Of a DNA stretch of 64,000 bases, positions 23,316-34,800 are shown in pieces. The notes beneath the pieces were generated by a model. That model saw only the letters and a list, made by a program, of their open reading frames with translations, made no database searches and was not told the DNA's origin. The DNA is taken from the NCBI RefSeq assembly GCF_030272615.1, contig NC_081407.1:265608574-265672573 (forward strand). The letters run 5' to 3'. The translations under genes and the position numbers were made by a program. Every line of letters starts with the position of its first letter. Position 1 is the first letter of the stretch. This stretch comes from Cryptomeria japonica (taxonomy: Eukaryota; Streptophyta; Pinopsida; Cupressales; Cupressaceae).

Positions 23316-24387
23316 TGATGAATACTAAGAGGGGGGGTGAATTAGTATACCAAAAAATACTGAACTCAAACTCTTAAACAGTTTAGCAGTTAACTGGTAT
23401 AACAGATTTACTAACAAACCGGTTAAGACAAATGCAAACCAAACAACAAATAAAACATTCACCCACAAGAGCACAATCACCATAACACAAGATGTTTTGA
23501 TGTGGAAACCCAAATGAGAAAAACCACGATGAGCAAAAACTCACAAGTAACTATCTGCAGAATAGAAACCAGACCGGTTAAGGTCATACAATGTTCTTCA
23601 CCAGAACAGATCCTGTTAGGAATCTAGATCTCTGTTAGAAGATAAGTCTTGTTAAAGACTACCTTGTGAGAGGATTTCAGATTCACAGTTGTGAACCACC
23701 TTGTTAGAGGATTTACAAAGGCTTTTGCTGGGCCTACCCGGTTAAGGGTTTCAGACTTGTCGAAGATATGAGTAATCGACAAGTAGATGATCTAGATACT
23801 AGCACAGTATGCTTGGTTAGATCCTTGATAGCTCATTGTTAATGCACATTTAGCATTACTTCAGTCTTCAATATCTCCACACTCTGTTTCTTCACATAGA
23901 CCTAATCTTCTCTTCTATAATCGCACATACAAAACCCTAGACATGATGTCCTTATAAAGGAGTCTGATTTCATGTCGGTCCAATAGGATTACATTACAAG
24001 TTCCTAGGTTTAGTGCATCTAGACACATTTGGTAACATGACACAAAATCACCGCCAAAGTGTCGGTGTATGATAACTCATCACAGAAATACCGGTTGGTA
24101 ACTCATCACAGAGTAATACCGGTTCATACATTTTATCGATTACCGGTTGTCAAAATGAAGACTGGAAAAATGTTAACTACCGCTTTGTTCCTTCGTACCG
24201 CTTTGGGTCTTCAATCAGTTTGTGACCGGTAAACACCTTCTGCAAAACATCCATAGTCTAAAGACTATAATACATAATAATGGTTGGAACAATTACCGGT
24301 TGAGCATAACTCATACATAAAGAAAGTGATCACAAAACAAGTGTGTGTCCATCAATGACAATCACAACATCATAAAAAATGCCAACA
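23316..24387 (-). repeat. 5' LTR of the pol-less element
   Basis: Matches 15452-16543. By eye I count about 48 substitutions plus one 21-bp and one 1-bp gap, almost all transitions. Confidence 0.9.
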
Positions 24388-24488
24388 AAATATTTCTTTA
24401 TCTGATCTAAAATAGCAAATTAAAAAACTTAAATTAAAATAAAATATGTGACAAACTAAATAAAATATATCATTAACCAAATGCATGT
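24388..24488. other. AT-rich spacer between two retrotransposons
   Basis: About 100 bp of AT-rich sequence continuing the composition of 14990-15446. It starts with the AAATA duplication and ends at the LTR of the Tat-type element. Confidence 0.7.
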
Positions 24489-25932
24489 TGATGCCCTCCT
24501 AAATGGCACAAGGTTAGTCTATGATCAAGTAACACAAAAACACACAAACATTAGTGTTAGTCAATCTAAAACTAAACATATGAAGGCATACCAAAAGAGA
24601 CACAAAGAGACATGCTAATACATCTAATAAATAGAACAAAGATCATGAGACATCTCCAACTGCCTCTTAGCATGGCCTTAGCTTCTTCTCCCTTGTTCCT
24701 CTCCTCTCCAAGTTCCAAAATAGTGTAGCTCTCAGCAGCTTTTTGCACTATGGATGCTTATGGAGGATTGAGATTTGTAGTATAGCTCTAAATGATGAAA
24801 TAAAAAGCTAATACTAATGCTAAAATGATGTATTTTAACCAAAATGATAAGATGTTAGATTTTTTATGCTAAAAATGCTCTCTAAAAATGTCTATAACCT
24901 AAATGCATACAAGTTTTTAGGATCTGGATTATGAAGGAATGGGCTCTATTTATAGGAAAAATGGAGCAATGGATGGCCAGGATTGAAAGGTTTAATCAAG
25001 GGTCAAGCTTGAAAGTTGGGGATCCATGTGCTCAATTGACACCAATGAAATGGTGACAAGTGTCAACATAGGGTTGGGTTGAAAGAAGAGGTTGGAGGCA
25101 TTAAAGGCCTGAGAAGACCTCATGGTTATCTAGAAGGTAAGGGTCAAGCCTAAATTAAGATTACCCACTGGATTAAGAGTTAATCCAAGAATAAACCTTT
25201 GTGCAAATGATTAAGAGATAATCATGGTCAAAGCATTAATGGCCTGATGAGACCCTTGGGTTGGGTAGAGGTTGAGTCAAAACAAATGTTTTAACCATGT
25301 GGAAGGGTTTGGGTTAACCATTAATGGTTTTTGGAGACTTTGGGGATTAAGTGGTTGAAGGTTGGAAGCCTTCAATGGTTTTCAAAGACTTTAAGGATTT
25401 TGGTGGTTGAAGGTTGAAAGCCTTTAATGGTTATCAAAGACTTTTAGGCTTTGAGAAGTGACTCCATTTTGCTTAGGAATGTGACAAAGTTTAGAAGATG
25501 GATTAGGCTAATTAGGAAGGGGTTAGAAGAATCTAGAAGGGGATTAGATTTGCAAGTGGATTTGGTGGGTGAGGGAAAATAGGATTTTATTAAAAATAAA
25601 GATTCATTTATTTCAATAAATGTGTGCAAGTTGCATTTGTAGGAAAATGCAAGTGGGGTGGGGATAATGATTTAAATAAATGTTTTATTTAATTTATTTA
25701 AAAGAGGAAAAGGGGATTTTAATTAAATAAATAGGTTTTATTTATTTAATTGATTGGAATTTGATTATAGTGAATTAATTAAAATAAATTGAATAATTTA
25801 TTTAATTAATAGAAGAATGTTTGGAGATGAATTAATTAAATATTAATTTAATTAACTGATGGCTAGTGGATTTTTAATCAAATAAATAGCGAATATTTAT
25901 TTAATTAAGCTGGACAGATTTGTGTGACTACA
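24489..25932 (-). repeat. 3' LTR of the outer Tat-type element
   Basis: Starts TGATGCCCTCC and ends GTGTGACTACA on the plus strand. It is homologous to the inner element's LTRs (shared TCTCAGCAGCTTTTTGCAC block near 24730, GGGCTCTATTTATAGG near 24945, and the AATTAATTAAAT-rich end), but is 500 bp shorter because it lacks their 79-bp tandem repeats. CTATTTATAGG on the plus strand is itself nearly palindromic. Confidence 0.85.
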
Positions 25933-25945
25933 TTTGCCCCTCTTT
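25933..25945 (-). other. Polypurine tract of the outer Tat-type element
   Basis: The minus strand reads AAAGAGGGGCAAA directly before the TGTAGTCAC start of the 3' LTR. The inner element has the same tract at 37069-37081. Confidence 0.75.
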
Positions 25946-26243
25946 GAGACGGTGCAGTTTATCGCATCATTTCAAAGAAAGAAAAACTGGTGTGAACTAA
26001 TGCCCCATAAAATGTAAATTTAATGGGTGGTATGCCCCCTCGAGAGATGGCCCGAAAAATTTCGAAAAAAATCGGGCGATCTCTCGAAAAAGAATGAAAA
26101 TTGGCAGGGTGGTAGAAGAGAAGAAGTTAGGTATACTGGTAAAAAATAGAAGAAATTAGGGGAAACATGGAGAAATAGGGGGCTCAAGAAGTTCACAGGG
26201 ACCACGGCGATGAGCGGGGCGAAGTTACGGTGACGGCGGGGGG

Positions 26244-26250
26244 TATAAAT
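26244..26250 (+). promoter_or_regulatory. TATA box of the antisense PMD gene
   Basis: TATAAAT within GGGGGTATAAATGGGG lies about 100 bp upstream of the ATG at 26347, in a locally GC-rich stretch (26200-26260) unlike the AT-rich LTR beside it. The spacing allows a start site near 26275-26280 and a 5' UTR of about 70 bp. It points into the element, antisense to its gag and pol. Confidence 0.6.
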
Positions 26251-26421
26251 GGGGTGAAAGGGGTGAAAATAGGATCATTTGTAACCGCGACCAGTTGAAA
26301 ACGAGAGCTCTGACAGTGACATTTGGAGGAGCAAGGAGGAGCGACTATGCCGATTCTGATCACCGAGCACAGATTTGAGCGAGTCCGACGATTCCAGCGG
26401 CCAGACGACTACGGACCAGCG

Positions 26422-27091
26422 GTACGCAAATTCAAAAACTTATTTTTCATGTATTTTTGATATGTTTTTAGCTGAGTCCAAGTCAAGTCGGAGCAAGAGT
26501 GCTGGAACTCTGGTTTTGGCGCTTTTGCTCCATAAACTAGCGCCATTGTGCTGCAATGGTGCTATTGTGCTGTTGTTTGAGCGCTTTTGTAATGCATTAG
26601 CGCTATTATGTGCAAGTTTTAGCGCTTTTGACTAGGTAGCGCTATTGTAGGGTTAATTGAGCGCTATTGATGTTTAATAGCGCCATTGTATAGCTGTTTT
26701 AGCGCATTTGTATTTTGAGCGCTTTTGTATAGCGGTGTGAGCGCTTTTGTCAGGGTATTAGCGCTATTGTAGAAAACTAGCCCTTTTGTAGGTAAAATAG
26801 CGCTTTTGTCTTAAGATAAAGAGATGCCCTAGTTTGGACAAAATAAATCTCTTGATGCCAATGATTGATGGAAGGCGAGGTGAAGTGTGAGTTGTTTTGA
26901 ACCATAGCAGCCCGATGAGACTTAGGTCATTTGTTAAGAGAAATGCCTGTTGAAGTCTAGGTGGCCATGATTGCTTACCTGTTGAGACCCGAAGATACTT
27001 GATCAAAGTATCTGATGATAGTTTAGGTTGAAACTTAAGAAAGTTTGAAAATAAAACAACTGATAGTGATGTGATGAATGTCTATGTGCAG
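26422..27091 (+). other. Inferred 670-bp intron of the antisense PMD gene
   Basis: GT at 26422-26423 and AG at 27090-27091, joining two phase-0 exons. The 3' part (about 26820-27060) is homologous to 37650-37800 of the inner element, so the intron is at least partly made of element sequence. The AGCGC-motif array lies inside it. Confidence 0.6.
26515..26830 (+). repeat. Dispersed AGCGC(T/C)(A/T)TTGT motif array, about 15 copies
   Basis: Words such as AGCGCTATTGT, AGCGCTTTTGT and AGCGCCATTGT recur every 15-25 bp, all in one orientation on the plus strand, separated by unrelated bases. Related motifs occur in the opposite orientation near the 5' ends of the outer (63786-64000) and inner (49265-49420) elements. 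Confidence 0.8.
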
Positions 27092-29084
27092 GAGGATCTA
27101 CGCGTGTTGCAGTTACGCGAGCGCCATCCTGCGACACAGGGGTTGCGGGACCGGTTGACGCAGGCGGAGATAGACTATATTGCAGCTACTGGCCTCTACG
27201 AGGTGATGCACATGCCCGTGATTCGGATGAATCACGACCTGATTACAGCATTGGCAAAGCGATGGCACAGTGAGACGTGCACGTTTCATTTAGCCCAGGG
27301 AGAGATGACGGTGACTTTGGAGGACGTGTGGCGTATCCTTCAGATTCTGATTCGGGGGGAGTTGGTTACATATGATAGATCCTGGGGGATTGTGTCATGT
27401 CAGAGGATTTTTGACGATGATGTATATATTGATGATGGCTTGATCACATGGGAGGATATAGCGGCACTATATGAGCCCCTTCCAGAAGTGTTATCAGGGA
27501 TTGTGGGAGGACTGTTGTGTCCAGACAGGCGGTCACATGGATTAGCAGTGGGATGGGGACAGGTGATAGAGATGATGATGACCGAGGGGACCCGATTTGC
27601 ATGGGGGCCGTGCGTGCTAGCGTACATGTATCAGGAGCTCCACGAGGTAGTGTACCGAGGGAGGGGTTCTCTAGCAGTGGGCATGATGCTGCTACATGTT
27701 TGGGCATGGGAGCACCTACCAGTGACTCGACCAGTGAGTCTCAGATTCCAAGCCGTGGACCAGCCATACATGTTTATGTACAGTGGCATGATGAGTCAGC
27801 CCCACTTGGGGAAGGTAGAGTGGTGGCGGCGGGTATTGGATGACTTGGATGCAGTGATATGGCGGCCATACTTGGAGTGTGAGCCATGGGAGGATGACGC
27901 AGAGGGACTGCCATATGTATTCATGACCCAATTCCTGATTGGGAGGACCTCCTATCATGTAGAGAGACAGGTGCTAGGACGAGTGATGAGGCAGTTCGGA
28001 CGGCAGCAGGGACTGCCTAGCGGATCAGGGGAGTATACACGGGTGATTCGGGAGCGGTATGCATGGGGGCCAGTGCTACCGTATGATCAGGAACTGGCAG
28101 AGTTTCGGACATTGCAGGCGAGGCCATGGGACCTACGATCGAGGGTCGTTGATGTAGGGGTGACAGATGCGTACACACAGTATCGAGCGGCACCCGATCC
28201 TACGGATATCAGACCCGACAGAGCCGATCCCATCTTTTGAGGATGAGAGAGGACGGGGATGAGGACGGAGAGCAGGAGGTCGAGGAGGAGGAGGCGATGG
28301 AGGAGGAGGTGGGGATGGAGGAGGAGATGGAGGTGGAGGAGGAGGAGGAGGAGGTGGAGGAGGAGAAGGGGGGCTGGGGATGCCGAGGCAGCGGAGAGGG
28401 AGAGGTGGACTGCCTCTTCAGATATCACAGGGACCATTGATGCAGGGAGGAGTGCAGCTGAGTGGGAGGGGGATGGAGAGAGAGATCCCGATGGATACAG
28501 GTGCAGGGGAGGGTGCTATTGGAGGGGGTGATACAGGTGAGGCAGCCATGGACACGGGAGAGGGAGCTACCGGGGATCTGCGGGATCATATGATAGGTTA
28601 TTTGCAGACCCGGATAGAGAGGTTAGAGGAGGAGGTAGCAGCGAGGGATGTGCAGCTATTTGCACGTGAGTCAGAGCTGATGGTGGTGCTGCGGGAGAGA
28701 GATACTATAGTGGAGAGATTAGCAGAGCTGCAGGAGAGAGTCCGAGCTGGAGTAGGAGCACAGGGGCCTACAGGGGAGGTTATGAGGCAGTTTGGGTGAG
28801 CACAGGCTGAGATAGAGTACTGGCGAGGTTTATATGAGCAGGTGGTGCCACTCAGTCAACGAGCTCTCAGTTATACCCAGATGCGGCAGACGAGATCAGA
28901 GCGATCACAGAGGATGCAGAGCAGTGGGGGTGTGATGGGTCCTTTGAGGTGGGAGAGATCAGGGGATGCGGGAGGGAGTGGTGGTTCGATGAGGCCTCCA
29001 CAGAGAGATGGATCAGGTGGTGCAGGCACCAGTGGTGGAGCAGGTAGAGGTGGTGGGACAGCATCGGGTCAGAGCGGTATTTGA

Positions 29085-30380
29085 GAGAGCATTTTTGCAT
29101 ATATGTATTGTATCATTGTTTATTCATGGACTGTATCTTGGATGGCTCTTGGTAGCCGATTTTGTAGACTTCTTTGTACTCTGATATATGAGATGATATA
29201 TATGAGGAGATCCCATATTGTGATGATATGCATTTGATTATGTATGGATGCTTATGCATGATGATGATTTACTGCTTTAGATGGATAGGTGTACATGTAT
29301 GCATTTGATGAGATGTTTCCTTTATGCATGTTTTTATGATGTTTTATGATGTTTGAGATACTGACATATGAAATGCAGGTTTATATATGTATGATTTTTG
29401 ATGTAATGCTTTATGTAGGTAATGCCATGATGATATATATACTTATGCTTGATGTATGAACAGGATTTTGGTGTTTCCTATTGCGATGTAATGATGAGAT
29501 AATGTTAATGCAAGGGTTGAATGAATGATGTTATGTATGGATATGCATCTAGATGTGTTTAGATGAATGTAATATGGAGAAACAAAATGTAAGATACACA
29601 TGTTTATATGAGAATGTGTTTAAATGAATGCATATAGATAAACAAATGTAAAGTACAAATGTTTATATGATAATGTGTAAATGAATGTATTTATATAATG
29701 GATAGTTTTAATATGAACCAATGTTTTTAGAAACAAATGGACTTATGAATCTAAAATGCTTAAAATATGAAAGTGTGATGATACTATAACTAATATTTGT
29801 AATAACTGCACCTTAATGCAAAAAAAGAGGATAATGAATGCGATGTGAATGACTCCTAAAATGAGCATAATAAAATACTTTAATAACTGGATGAATGAGT
29901 GCAATGTTTTAATTTATAAACGAATGGATGCAATGATATGATAAAGGATAATGAAATGATGATGAATAATCAATACTATATGAATGCTGAGTAAAGGACT
30001 AAATATAATCAAAGACAATTTAATCCCCTAAATGGATCTATTTATTTATGATCAAATGTAATGATGCAAATAATGATTAATGAAAATTTAATGTCCAAAA
30101 TGAACGATATGCAAAAAGTGACATGAATGTTTAATGCAAGATATAACTTAAATGTTTAATGCAAGATGCAACTAAATGTTTAATGCAAGATGCAACTAAA
30201 TATGTTTAATGCAAGATGCAACTTAAATTTTTAATGCAAGATGCAACTAAATGTGAGGATGATATGATCATGAGGAATGCAAGGTTTGTCAGACTTTGCG
30301 TGATGCATTGATGATGTATCAGAGTACTCGGTCGTGATTGTATCCAAGATCAACTTTTATTGGTCATTTGTTGCATGTAA
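29085..30380. other. ATG-rich, AT-rich region 3' of the PMD gene
   Basis: No ORF of substance. Dominated by ATGATG/AATG words and drifting short repeats; the plus-strand 3' UTR and terminator of the PMD gene would fall here. It has no counterpart in the inner Tat element, so it belongs to the same extra segment as the PMD gene (roughly 27020-30370). Confidence 0.6.
30126..30253. repeat. Tandem repeat, about 25-bp unit, five copies
   Basis: TTTAATGCAAGATGCAACTAAATG recurs five times with small differences (ATATAACTTAAA, ATGCAACTAAAT and so on). Confidence 0.85.
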
Positions 30381-31816
30381 ATCCTACATATGAATGAATG
30401 GGTGGGTGATATGCAACGGAATGCAATGTATAAACAGATGAGATGAGATGACGATCCATAGTGCTCTATTTTCATCATTGAGCTTTAAAATGTTGGAAGA
30501 GAATACAAGCATCTTGACATAATGATTCAAGATGACCTGAGTATTTCTTTCATGGATTTTAATATAGCAAGTTAATACAAGCAACTTGATATAATGGATC
30601 AAGTTGACCTGAGTATTGCTTGTGGAATAGACAAGGATTATCTCCTTTCGTGCATGACTTGGATCGTCCTCCTTGATCTTAGGTTGATCAGATCCTGAGA
30701 CAAGTGCATACCGTACTAAGTAAATAAAACCTTTATCCAAATTGGATGAGGAGGAAACAAAGGAGCATTGTACCTGTAAACAATCAGTATATACATAAAG
30801 AATGAAAGAATATGGATCCTTGGTAATGGGTCATGCTCATATGGTCGAGGTATACGCTGTAGTCAGCAAGCCGTAGTGATCTATGACTGCATTTTGCATA
30901 AGATCACGTAGCTTAGTGAACTTCCCACGTAGACACCATTAGTACATGCCCCAGAACTTCATCGGAAGTAATGCGCAAACGATACAAAACAATGCTGAAA
31001 GATCCTGATACAAATAAACAAACGATTGTACTCACAAATCAACCAAGTATTTGATAGCTTAACATAATTTTCTTGTCAAAGAAAATGTCACTTTTGTCTT
31101 TGTTTTGATAAGGAAGGATACATCCTTGTTTAAAGACAGTTTGGATTGTTGATGTTGATTGTTTTGGTCGATTGATAAATGGTCATCGTGTGAGTATTTT
31201 GTCAATGTTTTGCTTTTATATCCGCATGGATCAATATGTACAAAGTATTGCCATGTTTTTGTGTGTTTTTCGATGGTTTTTCGATGTTTTTGGATTTTTG
31301 TATTGTTTTTGAATGTTTTTGGTATTTTGTGAGATATTTTTGAATGTTTTTGGTATTTTGTTGAGACTTTTTCCAATGTTTTTGATATTTTTGATGATTG
31401 CTTGAATGAAGAACGTAATGACGCATAAGACAATGTAGAATCCACTTCCATCAATAGGTTAAGGGCATTGCCCCAAGTGTAGACATGACTATGAAAAAGT
31501 GGGATGCAAGACGCATGAAGTATTTTTGTTGATTACAGATCAAACAACAAGCCATGGTTAGATGGATGGATGTGTGTATGAAGTAGGTGTGATCGCAACA
31601 AGTCTGAAAGATACTGGAGCCATTTCCTTTACGAGTGGCGCTTGTTTGCCAGGTTTTCACCATCGCACTTACCCATGGTGCCATCGGAGTAGTTGTTCAC
31701 CGTTTGGATGTATGATTTTTCTTTACTTTTTGAATGTTTTTGTATTTTGTTCAGGACATTTTCTGAATGTTTTTGGTATTTTCTGATATGCAGGGGAGCC
31801 TGATGCCTTGTACACC
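30381..31816 (-). other. 3' region of outer Tat element between PMD segment and integrase
   Basis: This region is homologous to 38090-39500 of the inner element, including GACGATCCATAGTGCT and the GTTTTTGGTATTTT-type T-rich repeats at 31230-31400. Minus-strand ORFs here (31059-31684) are Lys/Asn/His-rich products of the T-rich repeat and are not convincing genes. The strong homology shows it is element sequence, not host flank. Confidence 0.7.
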
Positions 31817-34800
31817 TTAAGTATAAAACCGTTTGAGGTGCATGCTATTGATTGGATCTGCGAGCGGTTCTCCTTCTGATGTAGCCAACTGATATGCCCC
31901 GGACCCGAACACAGCAGTGACAACATATGGGCCCAACCAATTTGATTCAAACTTTCCTTGATGTTCTCTGTTTGGTTGGTTGCGAGGATTTTCTTGAAGA
32001 ACAAGATCACCTACCTCAAATGTACGAGATCTAACTCCGTGATTGTAGCTTCTACTCATGCGCTGCTGATAGACTTTGAGGTGATTGTATGCAGCTTGTC
32101 GCTTCTCATCAAGTAACTCCAAGTCCTGAAGGTGTGAGACTCTGTATGCTTCATCATCGATGAGATTATGCAAGGAAACTCGTAATGATGGTATCTCAAC
32201 CTCAATAGGTAAGATAGCTTCTGTACCATAGACCAATGAATAAGGAGTTGCACCTGTAGGGGTTCGAATGCTAGTTCGATATGCCCATAATGCTGGATTC
32301 AATTGAACATGCCAATCACGACCAACATCATTGACTGTCTTCTTTAGGATTCTCAATATGTTTTTATTGGATGCTTCGGCCTGACCATTGCCTTGTGGGT
32401 AATAGGGAGTAGAAAAGCGGTGTTGGATAGGAAATTTCTCACAAAGCTCACGGACGTCTTGATTTTTGAAAGGAAGACCATTATCTGTGATGATGGACAT
32501 GGGCACACCATACCGGCAGATGATGTAGTTGAGGATGAATGAGGCGATCTGCTTGCCGGTGACTTGGGTAAGTGGAATAGCTTCGATCCACTTTGTGAAA
32601 TATTCGGTGGCGGTAATAATGAATTTATGGCCATTGGATGAAGATGGATGAATCTTACCCACAAGATCAAGACCCCATTGACAAAAAGGCCATGGTGTTG
32701 TGATTGGTTGTAGTTCCTGTGCTGGTGCATGTATCAAGTCACCGTGAACTTGACATTTCTTGCATTTTCTGACAAAGTAGTAGGAATCCTTTTCCATAAA
32801 TGGCCAATAGTATCCAGCTCGCATGATCTTCTTGGCTAGTGATGGACCACTTGAGTGAGTCCCGCAAATTCCTTCATGTACCTCTTCCAAAACCTTTGTT
32901 ATCTCATCCTGTTCCAGACATCGAAGGAGAGTACCATCAAGACCACGTCGGTATAGGGTTTCGGCAATAATGGTATATCGAGCAGTTTGGCGAATGAAGG
33001 TTTTACGTTGGTTATTTGATTGGTTGGGAGGAAGGGTATGATCGTGGAGATAGGTGTAGAACTCACCGTACCATGGGGATTCGGAACCAACAAGGCGACA
33101 TATCATTTCAGATTCGGGGATATCATAAGCGGGGATCCAAAGCTGTTCTACCAAGAACTCGTAGCGTGTTGAATTCTGTGGAAGATCTAGTAGAGATGCG
33201 ATGGTAGCCATAGTGTCAGCAGCTCGATTCTGATCTCTTGGTATCTGCTCAAAAGTGATAGTAGTAAATGATGTCTTTAGAGTGTCCACCATTTGCTTAT
33301 ATGGCATGAGTTTATCATCTTTGGTCTGATATTCATCTGTTGCTTGTCGAATGACTAGTTGGGAATCGCCATATACTTGTAGTTCTTGTAATTTCCATTG
33401 TACGGCTAACCTGAGTCCTGTGATCAAGGCCTCATACTCTGCTATGTTGTTTGTGCATGGAAATGTGAGCCTGTAAGACTTCAGGATGCTATCACCTTGA
33501 GGTGTGATAAACAAAATGCCTGCCCCTGAGCCGTGCCTAGTGTATGAACCATCAAAATATAGTTTCCATGGTTGTACTTTTGTGATCATGAATATCTCTT
33601 CATCTGGAAAATTGGAAATGAGGGGATGATCGCCTATGAGTGGTGCATCGGTCAACTGATCTGCAATGACTTGCCCTTTGATAGCTTTACAGTCCACATA
33701 CTCGATGTCAAATTCACTTAGAATCATTACCCATTTGGCCAAGCGACCTGTCAATGCTGCTTTGCTGAGTAAATACTTGAGTGGATCAATCTTTGCGATG
33801 AGTTGTACCTTGTGTGTCAATAGATAGTGTCGCAATTTAGTGGCTGCTAAGATTACTGCTAGGCAAGCTCGCTCAATAAGTGTGTAATTGAGTTCATAGC
33901 CTACCAATGTGCGAGAAATGTAGTAAACAGCACACTCTTTTCCTTCTGCATTATGTTGTGCCAGTAGTACACCCAATGCTGTACTTGTTGCTGAGATATA
34001 GAGTAACAACGGTCTACTTGGATCTGGTGACATCAACAATGGTGGATTCATGAGATAGTCTTTAAGCGTCTGAAATGCTTGCTGGCATCGGGCATCCCAC
34101 TGAAAGCGGATGTTCTTGTGTAGTAGATGTGTAAATGGGTGACACTTATCAGCCAATTGTGCAATGAATCTTTGGATGGATTGAAGCCGTCCTTGTAATG
34201 TCCTTAGCTGACTAATATTCTTTGGTGGGGGCATGTCCATTATTGCCTTAACCTTTGCTGGATCGACCTCAATGCCTTTGCTTGAGACAATGTATCCTAG
34301 AAGCTTCCCGGAGGTCACTCCAAAGACACATTTCTTTGGGTTGAGTCGAACATGGTATTGTTCCAGTCTATCAAAGATTTTATCTAGGATGTGGAGATGC
34401 CCTTCTCTGGTGAGTGATTTTGCTAGTAAGTCATCCACATAATCTTCCATCATAGTATGTATCATGTCATGGAAGATGGTGGTCATTTCTCTTTGATAGG
34501 TCGCTCCTGCATTCTTTAGACCAAAAGACATTACATTCCAGCAGTATGTGCCCCATGGACATGTGAAGGCTATCTTATGTTGATCTTCGGGCATGATCCT
34601 TATCTGATTGTAGCCGGAAAAACCATCCATGAGTGAAAGCATCGCATGTCCTACTGTTAGATCCACTATGATGTCGATATTTGGTAGGGGAAAGTCATCC
34701 TTAGGACATGCCTTATTCAGATCTCTAAAGTCAGTACAAACGCGGATGCCCCCTTTTGGTTTGCCGACAGGCACAATGTTGGAGATCCATTCTGCATAAT

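Larger units (their letters stand above)
15452..24387 (-). mobile_element. Pol-less LTR retrotransposon, 8.9 kb, with gag remnant and a long extra ORF
   Basis: Direct repeats of about 1.08 kb (15452-16543 and 23316-24387) with TG...CA ends and a perfect AAATA duplication bound the element. The primer binding site lies next to the right LTR and the polypurine tract next to the left LTR, so it reads on the minus strand. Inside are a coiled-coil plus zinc-knuckle gag remnant and then a long ORF of unknown function; protease, integrase, reverse transcriptase and RNase H are all absent. The gag style (several CCHC knuckles after a coiled coil) and the initiator-Met primer suggest Ty1/copia ancestry. 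A related but divergent LTR sits inside (17361-18851). About 48 differences between the two LTRs, nearly all transitions, make it the oldest of the datable insertions here. Confidence 0.85.
26347..29084 (+). pseudogene. Plant mobile domain (MAIN-like) gene, antisense inside the Tat element, two exons
   Basis: Exon 1 is 26347-26421 (25 codons, MPILITEHRFERVRRF...), ending at a GT donor. Exon 2 begins at 27092 after ATGTGCAG and continues in phase. Its first ~380 codons are open and match the plant mobile domain pattern: GLYEVMHMPVIRMNHDLITA, then HSETCTFHLAQGEMTVTLED, then LLHVWAWEHLPVTRP. After a frameshift near 28190-28240 a Gly-rich linker follows, then a coiled coil (LQTRIERLEEEVAARD..., 28600-28740), a TGA near 28798 in the same frame, and a Gly/Ser/Arg-rich tail ending at 29084. 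PMD proteins such as MAIN and MAIL1 act in nuclear gene regulation and transposon silencing; PMDs are also found in transposons. The coding part is GC-rich compared with its surroundings. The gene is absent from the inner Tat copy. Probably inactive now, given the frameshift and the stop, though the PMD itself is intact. Confidence 0.8.

Noticed and set aside
27400-27958. Minus- and plus-strand ORFs overlapping PMD exon 2
   Set aside because: Shadows of a GC-rich coding exon; only the 27071-28240 frame carries PMD motifs.
31059-31684. Lys/Asn/His-rich minus-strand ORFs, repeated at 38762-39375
   Set aside because: They translate GTTTTTGGATTTTT-type repeats; present in both Tat copies because the DNA is homologous, not because of coding constraint.
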